Of a DNA stretch of 14,724 nucleotides, positions 8,164 to 13,914 are shown in pieces. Position 1 is the stretch's first letter; every line of letters starts with the position of its first letter. A model generated the notes under the pieces. The model had not been told where the DNA came from, did no database searches, and saw only the letters and a list, made by a program, of their open reading frames with translations. This DNA comes from Clostridiales bacterium. Lineage in GTDB: Bacteria > Bacillota > Clostridia > Oscillospirales > QAMX01. Location of the stretch: positions 1-14,724 of the forward strand of contig DUUG01000007.1 of assembly GCA_012841675.1 (NCBI GenBank). Reading direction: 5' to 3'. A program made the position numbers and the translations under genes.

Positions 8164-9561
8164 ATGGCCTTTGAAGGGTTACAGGAAAAATTATCCTCCG
8201 TATTTAAAAAGTTGCGTTCTCGCGGTCGCCTGACCGAAAATGACATTAAGGCGGCTATGCGTGAGGTGCGCCTTGCGCTTTTGGAAGCCGACGTTGGCAT
8301 GAAAATTGTCAAGGATTTTACGGAGAAGGTTTCCGCCCGAGCGCTTGGCGCCGATGTTTTAGAAAGCTTAACTCCTGCCCAGCAGGTTATTAAAATTGTC
8401 AACGAAGAACTGACGGCACTTATGGGCGGAGAAACGGCAAGGCTCAATTTCTCCTCCAAGCCGCCTACGGTCATTATGCTGGTGGGTTTGCAGGGTGCCG
8501 GTAAAACTACCAACGGTGCCAAGCTGGCCGGCTATATCAAGAAAACCCTGGGCATGCGGCCCTTGCTGGTAGCTTGTGACGTGTATCGCCCCGCCGCTAT
8601 TAACCAGTTAAAAGTGGTTGGCGGGCAGGTGGGCGTGCCCGTGTTTGAAATGGGCCAGGGAGATCCGGTGGAGATTGCCAAAAAGGGCATGCAGCATGCC
8701 GCTGATCACGGCCACGATGTGGTGATCATCGACACGGCAGGCCGGCTGCATATTGACGAAACGCTCATGGATGAGCTGCGCCGGATCAAATCCACTGTCA
8801 ATCCCCACGAGATTATGCTTGTGGTGGACGCTATGACCGGTCAGGATGCGGTCAACGCCGCGTCGGCCTTTAATGACACACTGGGTATTGACAGCGTGTT
8901 TATGGCCAAGCTAGACTCAGACGCCCGCGGCGGTGCGGCACTCTCTGTCAAGGCTTCCACAGGAAAGCCCATTAAATTCATCGGTATCGGTGAAAAAATT
9001 GATGTTTCCGCCATTGAGCCTTTCTATCCCGACCGGATGGCCTCGCGGATTTTGGGCATGGGCGACATGCTTTCCCTCATCGAAAAGGCGCAGGCAACCT
9101 TTGATGAGAAAAAAGCCGCAGAGCTTGAGCAGAAGCTTAAGAAAAACCAGATGTCATTGGATGATTTTCTAACACAGCTTCGTGAGCTGAAAAAGATGGG
9201 CTCGCTTTCTTCCATGCTGGGTATGTTGCCCGGTGTCAACAAAAAGCAGCTGGAAGACGCAAAAATTGAAGAAAGCCAGCTGGTCCGCACGGAAGCGATT
9301 ATTCTTTCCATGACGAAAAAGGAACGGGATAATCCCAAACTTATTAACTTTAGCCGGAAAAAGCGAATTGCCGCCGGAAGCGGCACGACGCTGGAAGATA
9401 TTAACAAGCTGCTGAAGCAGTTTGAAATGATGCAGGAAATGTCCAAAAAAGTGGCCGGCGGCGGCAAAATGGGCATGCCGGGGAAAAGACCCGGCGGCAA
9501 AGGGCTGGCCGCCCGCGCGGAAAAGCGCAAGGATGGCAAGGGCTTCCGCTATCCGTTTTAA
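8164..9561 (+). CDS. ffh: Signal recognition particle GTPase Ffh (SRP54)
   Basis: The 465-residue protein subunit of the bacterial SRP binds SRP RNA and nascent signal sequences and docks with FtsY in a GTP-dependent cycle at the membrane. Domains: helical N domain at about 1-85; G domain at about 90-300 with P-loop GLQGAGKT (108-115), DVYRPAA, DTAGR (190-194) and the guanine-specificity motif as AKLD (248-251); methionine-rich M domain from about 325. The M domain contains SRKKRIAAGSGTT (about 397-409), the RNA-binding helix-turn-helix signature. The basic GMPGKRPGGKG tail is typical. ATG at 8164 has GGAAAGGA seven bases upstream. It follows ylxM by 69 bases on the same strand. The SRP RNA gene and ftsY are not in the window. 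The length is close to the family norm (about 440-470). Confidence 0.98.
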   Translation: MAFEGLQEKLSSVFKKLRSRGRLTENDIKAAMREVRLALLEADVGMKIVKDFTEKVSARALGADVLESLTPAQQVIKIVNEELTALMGGETARLNFSSKPPTVIMLVGLQGAGKTTNGAKLAGYIKKTLGMRPLLVACDVYRPAAINQLKVVGGQVGVPVFEMGQGDPVEIAKKGMQHAADHGHDVVIIDTAGRLHIDETLMDELRRIKSTVNPHEIMLVVDAMTGQDAVNAASAFNDTLGIDSVFMAKLDSDARGGAALSVKASTGKPIKFIGIGEKIDVSAIEPFYPDRMASRILGMGDMLSLIEKAQATFDEKKAAELEQKLKKNQMSLDDFLTQLRELKKMGSLSSMLGMLPGVNKKQLEDAKIEESQLVRTEAIILSMTKKERDNPKLINFSRKKRIAAGSGTTLEDINKLLKQFEMMQEMSKKVAGGGKMGMPGKRPGGKGLAARAEKRKDGKGFRYPF

Positions 9562-9656
9562 CATTTGCTATGTGCTTAGCCGGAGAGCCGGGCGGAGTTT
9601 AGGTTCGGAATTTCCGGCATGGTATATACAGCTTGCCTTAAGGGAGGTGAAACAGA

Positions 9657-9896
9657 ATGGTCAAAATCAGACTGCGCAGACTGGGCGCGAAGAAGAACCC
9701 CTTCTACCGCATTGTTGTGGCAGATTCCCGTTTTCCCAGAGATGGTAGATTCATTGAGGAAATCGGTACCTATAATCCTATGGTCGAGCCTTCCGAGGTG
9801 AAGATCGATGCCGAAAAGGTTAAGGAATGGATGAAGAACGGCGCTCAGCCCACCGAAACGGTCAAGGCCCTTCTCAAAAGGGAAGGTATTCTGTAA
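9657..9896 (+). CDS. rpsP: 30S ribosomal protein S16
   Basis: This 79-residue protein shows the full S16 pattern: MVKIRLRRLGAKKNPFYRIV at the start, then VADSRFPRDGRFIEEIGTYNP, then a helix ending in GAQPTETVKALLK. S16 binds 16S rRNA in the body of the small subunit and is needed for its assembly. The start is supported by a strong AGGGAGGTGA (9641-9650) six bases upstream. The gene lies 95 bases after ffh and 27 before khpA. The 95-base leader has GC-rich complementary blocks (GCCGG near 9579, CCGGC near 9615) and a TATATA-like box at about 9623, so an extra promoter or leader is possible but unproven. Confidence 0.98.
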   Translation: MVKIRLRRLGAKKNPFYRIVVADSRFPRDGRFIEEIGTYNPMVEPSEVKIDAEKVKEWMKNGAQPTETVKALLKREGIL

Positions 9897-9923
9897 GCGA
9901 ACCTGAAAGGACGAGTGACCTGA

Positions 9924-10154
9924 ATGAAAGAGCTTCTTTACTATATCGTAAAGGCGCTTGTTGACCATCCCGAGGCGATTTCCATTAACGAAATTGAACG
10001 GGAGGGCGAGCTTGTGCTTGAACTGACGGTGGACCCGTCAGATATGGGCAAGGTGATCGGCCGCCAGGGAAGAATTGCCAAGGCCATTCGCACACTGGTC
10101 AAAACGGCCGCTGTTCGCGAGAATCTTCGCGTTTCCGTGGATATTCTCGGGTAA
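9924..10154 (+). CDS. khpA: KhpA, single-KH-domain RNA-binding protein
   Basis: This 76-residue protein consists of one KH domain; the GXXG loop is visible as I45-GRQG-R50 inside GKVIGRQGRIAKAIRTLVK. In Firmicutes KhpA forms a complex with KhpB (EloR/Jag) that binds many RNAs and influences cell division and elongation. Its position between rpsP and rimM is the standard one. The start is ATG at 9924; candidate ribosome sites are AAAGGA (9906-9911, 12-base gap) or GAGTGA (9913-9918, 5-base gap), both weaker than those of its neighbours. A terminator follows 13 bases after the stop codon, so it ends the first transcription unit at least in part. Confidence 0.95.
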   Translation: MKELLYYIVKALVDHPEAISINEIEREGELVLELTVDPSDMGKVIGRQGRIAKAIRTLVKTAAVRENLRVSVDILG

Positions 10155-10167
10155 GCCAGCCAAATCT

Positions 10168-10208
10168 AGATAGGGCGGTTGCTTCTGCGCTGCCTTATCT
10201 TTTTATTT
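10168..10208 (+). terminator. Rho-independent terminator after khpA
   Basis: AGATAGGGCGG (10168-10178) pairs along its whole length with CTGCCTTATCT (10190-10200), including two G-U pairs, around an 11-base loop. The stem runs directly into TTTTTATTT. This is a good intrinsic terminator placed within the otherwise continuous cluster, so rimM-trmD probably needs its own promoter or depends on partial read-through. Confidence 0.8.
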
Positions 10209-10298
10209 GGGGGAACACGGGAAATAAAAATTTATTTGTGAAGCGTTATTCTCCCATAAACTGTCGGCTCATATTCGCTTAACTAAGGAGGAACCGCC

Positions 10299-10811
10299 AT
10301 GACAGAGCCTCGATTACTGCCTGCCGGCACCATTGTGACGACTCATGGGGTGCGCGGCGAGGTGAAGCTGCGCCCGGTCACGGACAGCGCTGAATTTCTT
10401 TTGTCGCTATCTGTTTTTTATATGGACAGCAAGCCCGTCAAGCCTTCGAAAATGCGGGTGCATAAGGGAATGCTTCTGATGCTGTTGCCCGGGATTGATT
10501 CCGTCGATGCGGCCATGCCTCTTATTGGAAAAACGGTGTATTTTAATAAAAACGATAAAAAACTTCCGGAAAACACCTATTTTATCTCCGATTTAATAGG
10601 GCTTTCGGTGTTTGATACGAGAACTGACCGGATTTTGGGGGAAATTACCGACGTGCTTCAGCCCCCGGCCCACGATGTTTACGTTGTGTCCGACGGGAAA
10701 AATGAGATTATGATCCCCGCCGTGCCGGAATTTATTCTAAGCGTTGAATTAGAGCAGGGGCGCATGGTGGTCAAAACCATTGAAGGGATGGGCGACGATG
10801 CTGCAGATTGA
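10299..10811 (+). CDS. rimM: 16S rRNA processing / 30S maturation factor RimM
   Basis: This 170-residue protein helps mature the 30S subunit by binding S19 and the 16S 3' domain. Both domains are visible: an N-terminal beta-barrel starting LPAGTIVTTHGVRGEVKLRP (about 7-26), and a C-terminal PRC barrel from about 95 with GEITDVLQPPAHDVYVV and EIMIPAVPEFI. The length is normal for the family. AAGGAGG at 10285-10291 lies seven bases before the ATG. It follows a terminator by about 90 bases; no clear promoter was found in that gap, only weak boxes. Its last 14 bases overlap trmD, indicating translational coupling with the next gene. Confidence 0.96.
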   Translation: MTEPRLLPAGTIVTTHGVRGEVKLRPVTDSAEFLLSLSVFYMDSKPVKPSKMRVHKGMLLMLLPGIDSVDAAMPLIGKTVYFNKNDKKLPENTYFISDLIGLSVFDTRTDRILGEITDVLQPPAHDVYVVSDGKNEIMIPAVPEFILSVELEQGRMVVKTIEGMGDDAAD

Positions 10812-11526
10812 TATTTTGACCCTGTTTCCCGATAGTATGGCTGCCGTGCTCGGCGAAAGCATTATCGGCAACGGCATTAAAAAAGGCTATCTTTCCATCG
10901 ACTTCCACCAAATCCGAGACTACACCCTAAGCAAGCAGGCAAGGGTCGACGATGCGCCCTACGGGGGCGGCATGGGTATGCTCATGCAGGCGGACCCCCT
11001 TTATAGGGCCCATAAAGCCGTCTGCAAAATGCGTGGGAAAGAACATATACACACCATCTACCTAAGCGCCCAAGGGCAGGTATACAATCAAAAGACGGCC
11101 CGAAGGCTTGCCACCCTTGACAATTTTATCTTAGTCTGCGGCCATTACGAGGGGATTGACCAGCGCTTTATTGACGAATGTGTCGACGAGGAAATTTCTT
11201 TGGGCGATTTTGTGCTGACCGGGGGCGAAATCCCTGCTTTAGCGGTGGCCGATTCGGTGGGGCGGCTATTGCCCGGTGTGTTGGCCGACGAAAGCTGTTT
11301 TACCGACGAAAGCCACTGGTCGGGGCTTTTGGAGTATCCCCATTTTACGCGGCCGGAAGTCTGGAACGGCCGTGCCGTGCCGGAGGTTTTGCTTTCCGGA
11401 AACCATGAAAAAATTCGGAAATGGCGCAGGAGAGAGGCATTGCTGGCAACCCGTGCTAAAAGGCCCGACCTTTGGGCAAAATTTACGCCCACCAAAGAAG
11501 ATGTAAAGCTTTTAGAGGAAGAATAA
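10798..11526 (+). CDS. trmD: tRNA (guanine-N1-)-methyltransferase TrmD
   Basis: This 242-residue enzyme transfers a methyl group from S-adenosylmethionine to N1 of G37 in tRNAs, preventing +1 frameshifting. Visible motifs are LQIDILTLFPD at the start, PYGGGMGMLMQADPLYRA, VCGHYEGIDQRFID, and the trefoil-knot AdoMet-binding segment SLGDFVLTGGEIPALAVADSVGRLLPGVL (about 134-162). D170 in TDESHWSGLLEYPHFTRP is equivalent in position to the catalytic Asp169 of the Haemophilus enzyme. ATG at 10798 is chosen over an in-frame TTG at 10780 because it gives the conserved N-terminus. It overlaps rimM by 14 bases, with only a weak GAAGGG-type ribosome site, which suggests coupling. A terminator begins at its stop codon. 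rplS, its frequent downstream neighbour, is absent. Confidence 0.97.
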   Translation: MLQIDILTLFPDSMAAVLGESIIGNGIKKGYLSIDFHQIRDYTLSKQARVDDAPYGGGMGMLMQADPLYRAHKAVCKMRGKEHIHTIYLSAQGQVYNQKTARRLATLDNFILVCGHYEGIDQRFIDECVDEEISLGDFVLTGGEIPALAVADSVGRLLPGVLADESCFTDESHWSGLLEYPHFTRPEVWNGRAVPEVLLSGNHEKIRKWRRREALLATRAKRPDLWAKFTPTKEDVKLLEEE

Positions 11527-11560
11527 AAGGAACGGTTCCAAAAGAACCGTTCCTTTTTTG
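11525..11560 (+). terminator. Strong rho-independent terminator after trmD
   Basis: AAAAGGAACGGTTC (11525-11538) and GAACCGTTCCTTTT (11544-11557) are perfect complements around a five-base CAAAA loop, and the right arm continues into a run of T up to 11559. The stem starts inside the trmD stop codon. It closes the cluster. Confidence 0.95.
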
Positions 11561-11623
11561 CTATGTTTTGTATCACCAGTCGCACTCCGGCAAATAAAAT
11601 GTCGAAACGGAAACTTTTTGCCC

Positions 11624-11643
11624 TGTAAAGCAACCTGCTTGAC
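11624..11643. promoter_or_regulatory. TGTAAAGCA element with imperfect inverted partner
   Basis: TGTAAAGCA at 11624-11632 is followed after three bases by TGCTTGAC, an imperfect inverted copy differing from the palindrome at 7687-7709 by a single T-to-G in the core and a changed outer base. It lies in the otherwise empty stretch 11564-11691, between the trmD terminator and the structured RNA region. TTGACG within it (11639-11644) could also be a -35 box, but no matching -10 box is seen. The rest of 11564-11691 holds nothing I can identify. Confidence 0.35.
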
Positions 11644-11691
11644 GGAGAAGTGCCTAAAAATAGTCAAATTTCGACTTGCTAGGGGTTTTCC

Positions 11692-12107
11692 GTGCGAGCA
11701 TAACAGGTGAAAAATAATCCATCTGGCAATACCCCGGAAGAGCTTGTGCCTGGGGGGGACATGATCTAATCCCGCTGTGCAAGGGTCTATTTGCGGATGG
11801 CGCTTGTTGAGGCACTCCCTTATAGCGCCCGTTATGGTGCTGTTATCCCTGCCAACGCCGGTGACGGCATATGGCCTGCCCTGTAAGCGACAATGGGAAA
11901 CTCTCGGGAGCAGCCCTTCCTCGCACCGATACAGCCGCTGGAAGCCCGGAACAAGAAGTCGAGGGGGTAGAGCTTCCTCTGCAGGGAAAACCTAGGCAGG
12001 AGAAACAGCTTAAACCGGTTAAAATGTTCATAGCCGAGCATGCCCATGCCGGAGGCCATTTGGCAGGGTGGGATGGCCAGACACGAACTCGCTCTATGGA
12101 TGGCTAC
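11692..12107 (+). ncRNA. Candidate structured non-coding RNA, possibly a group II intron 5' remnant
   Basis: No credible protein gene covers this stretch, but it holds many complementary pairs in nested order: CAGGTG/CATCTG (11704-11709 with 11720-11725); GGCGCT/AGCGCC (11799-11804, 11824-11829); GGTGC/GCACC (11836-11840, 11923-11927) enclosing GCCG-GTGA-CGGC (11857-11868), a GNRA-capped stem with outer GCCA/TGGC; GGAAGC/GCTTCC (11940-11945, 11972-11977); and CTCTGC/GCAGGAG with one bulge (11977-11982, 11996-12002) over AGG-GAAAA-CCT. A closed 3' domain follows: TAGCC/GGCTA (12031-12035, 12102-12106), GAGC/GCTC, and GGCCAT/ATGGCC (12054-12059, 12073-12078). The 5' end chosen is GTGCG at 11692, the group II intron start motif, but no domain V or reverse transcriptase is present. 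It may instead be a stand-alone RNA of unknown class. Strand is inferred from the GNRA loop and the GTGCG. Confidence 0.5.
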
Positions 12108-12109
12108 CT

Positions 12110-13831
12110 TTAGCTAATAGGTTCAATCGTATAGAAAACAACGGCGTGGGCAGGAAGGGTAATATTCAGAGTTAAGGCGCCGTTTTCAACGGGTACCTCC
12201 TCGATTTGGGACATCAGCTCGGCGGCCTGCATATATTTATCCATATTGGCTTCAAACAGGGCTCTTGCCTTGTCTGTTCGCAGATTGCCGGAAATTTGCG
12301 CGCTGTCGGGCGACCAGTGGAAATCCTCCGCCGTAATGCCGTTTGCCTCGCAGTCGGCCATCCATTCGTCGAAGAAGTTGGCGTCGTCGTCAATCACGGT
12401 AACGGTCAGCTTTGCCTTCTGCGCCGGGTTACCGTTATATTGCAGCCCCGCCATGTGAAATGCAAAGGAACGGGCTTCGTCATAGCCAAGGAAGGTGCCG
12501 AAGTTGTAGGCCATGATGTGCGCCGTGCCGTTTTCGGAAATGGTGGCCAGCGCATCGTTTTCCGCCCGTTTCAACCGGGTATTAACGATGGTTTCCGCAT
12601 GAACACGGGTTGTGCCCACCAGCTTGTAAAACTCGTTGGCCGTGTGCAGGGAAACCGAGGGCACACCGCCCCAAAGAGGAGCCGTCGAATAGCCCCAAGA
12701 GGCGAAATAGTCGATATCGTGTTCCACCATTTGCAAAAGAAGCCGGGCATCGTAAGCCGCTTGATACGTTTGCCCCACAATGCGGGACATAAGGTCAGCC
12801 CGTTCGGCGCCCTTTTTGCCGGACAAAATGCGGCCTTCGTCAATGCCGTATTCCAAATCCGTCAGCCCCGCGCTTACAGCCGCAGAGCGAACCTTTTCCA
12901 CAGTGCCCGGCATATCCCGCAGGGCCTTATACTTGTCGTTGGGGTTTTCATCGTAGAAAGAAACAGCCAGATAGGTTAGGGGAGAGCCTTTCTCACCGGT
13001 GTAGTAGTTGATCCCTTCCGCGCAGTGGCGGATGAAATCTTCCTCGTCCCAAAGCCCCTCGATAACCGACATGCTGTGAGCGCCGATGTCAATTCCCTTG
13101 CCGAGAACGGCTTCGATGGCCGCGGCGGTGTAGTCGTATATTTTGCAGTAGGCTTCGAAGGTGGATTGTTTGTCGCCGGCGTCAAACCAGTCGGCATTTT
13201 CGTATTCGGTGAACACGCCAAAGCGCCAGGATTTCACTTCCTCTAGGCCGAACCGTTCCACCAGCGCTGTGGTCATGGCATGCATGTAGTTGTAATACTC
13301 GTCGTAATCGTCGGGGGGGAAGAGGTTGACATCAAACGTGCCTCTTGTGTTGTTGGAGGAAAATTTTAAGGGAACGTTTCCTGTCTTAATCATGGGCTTG
13401 ATTCCCTGATTGAGCGCGTTTTCACAGGCCTTTATCAGCGGTTCAAAATTATAATCGTCGAGAACGTCAAAGTTTTCCGGCTCTAAAAACAAGTCTCGCT
13501 CTTTGTTGCCGCCGGTTGCCTGCATAAACTGTACCCGGCGGACAAAGGGCATGGTTTTTGCAAAAAAGTCGGAAGGGAAGCCAAGGGGTGTGTCCAGCCA
13601 GGATCTCTGGAACATCCACATGTTGATGTCGGAGAGCTTGTTATGGATTTCTTTGCCGGTTTGGGCAAGGTCAATGGTAACTACTGTGTCAGCGGCGGGG
13701 GCTTCCGGCGCTTCAGTTGCGGTGGTTTCCGCCGTTGTTGTGGCAGCCGGCACTGGCGGAGGCGTTTGGTGACAGGCGGATAGGCCTAGTGTAGCGGTCA
13801 AGGCAGCAAACAGCCAAAACTTTCTCTTCAT
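12110..13831 (-). CDS. Exported lipoprotein with GH39/clan-A-like glycosidase domain
   Basis: This 573-residue protein begins with a lipoprotein signal peptide: MKRK, a hydrophobic stretch, then LSAC with C20 as the lipidated cysteine. A Pro/Thr/Ala-rich linker to about residue 48 follows. The rest looks like a TIM-barrel glycoside hydrolase with a C-terminal beta domain. SWRFGVFTEYEN places E209 where GH39 enzymes carry the acid/base (their motif is close to EVWNEP), and EYGIDEGR places E332 as the possible nucleophile. The spacing of about 120 residues fits the family. The motifs are diverged, so the substrate is unknown; beta-xylosidase-like activity is only one option. The start is supported by a purine-rich GAGGGTG a few bases upstream. 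It has its own promoter (13917-13944) and a leader of about 80 bases with a long hairpin. It converges on the structured RNA region, and its stop codon abuts that RNA's 3' end. Confidence 0.75.
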   Translation of the reverse strand: MKRKFWLFAALTATLGLSACHQTPPPVPAATTTAETTATEAPEAPAADTVVTIDLAQTGKEIHNKLSDINMWMFQRSWLDTPLGFPSDFFAKTMPFVRRVQFMQATGGNKERDLFLEPENFDVLDDYNFEPLIKACENALNQGIKPMIKTGNVPLKFSSNNTRGTFDVNLFPPDDYDEYYNYMHAMTTALVERFGLEEVKSWRFGVFTEYENADWFDAGDKQSTFEAYCKIYDYTAAAIEAVLGKGIDIGAHSMSVIEGLWDEEDFIRHCAEGINYYTGEKGSPLTYLAVSFYDENPNDKYKALRDMPGTVEKVRSAAVSAGLTDLEYGIDEGRILSGKKGAERADLMSRIVGQTYQAAYDARLLLQMVEHDIDYFASWGYSTAPLWGGVPSVSLHTANEFYKLVGTTRVHAETIVNTRLKRAENDALATISENGTAHIMAYNFGTFLGYDEARSFAFHMAGLQYNGNPAQKAKLTVTVIDDDANFFDEWMADCEANGITAEDFHWSPDSAQISGNLRTDKARALFEANMDKYMQAAELMSQIEEVPVENGALTLNITLPAHAVVFYTIEPIS

Positions 13832-13866
13832 TGGACACCCTCTTTTCCTTTACGTTTTGCTCTACT

Positions 13867-13906
13867 GGGCAGGTGCACGGCCACATCAACGGCCGTACAC
13901 CTGCCC
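13867..13906 (-). promoter_or_regulatory. 16-bp hairpin at the 5' end of the lipoprotein mRNA
   Basis: GGGCAGGTGCACGGCC (13867-13882) and GGCCGTACACCTGCCC (13891-13906) are complementary except at one position, around an eight-base loop. On the minus strand it follows the predicted -10 box by about 10 bases, so it would lie at the very 5' end of the lipoprotein transcript, about 35 bases before the start codon. No T-run follows on either strand, which argues against a normal terminator for the upstream ATPase gene. It may protect the mRNA 5' end or act as an operator. Confidence 0.6.
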
Positions 13907-13914
13907 ACTTTCCC

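Noticed and set aside
9024..9539. 171-codon minus-strand open frame opposite ffh
   Set aside because: It is antisense to the M domain of a well-conserved gene and has low-complexity Ser/Phe-rich sequence; no ribosome site or family match was seen.
10780..10797. TTG start for trmD six codons upstream
   Set aside because: The conserved TrmD N-terminus begins at the ATG at 10798, which fits the family and keeps a short coupling overlap with rimM.
11692..12107. tmRNA, RNase P RNA, SRP RNA or 6S RNA
   Set aside because: No tRNA-like ends or tag frame, no RNase P core signature, no conserved SRP domain IV loop, and no single long hairpin with a central bubble.
11777..12113. Short open frames of 72-80 codons inside the structured RNA region, on both strands
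   Set aside because: They overlap each other in several frames, lack ribosome sites and protein-like composition, and the nested base pairing explains the sequence better.
12206..12979. 257-codon plus-strand open frame opposite the lipoprotein gene
   Set aside because: The minus-strand gene has a signal peptide, lipobox, catalytic-like motifs, promoter and ribosome site; the plus frame has none of these.
13867..13906. Ordinary intrinsic terminator of the ABC-class ATPase gene
   Set aside because: No run of T follows the stem on the minus strand, and a promoter for the next gene lies just upstream of it, so a 5' leader hairpin is more likely.
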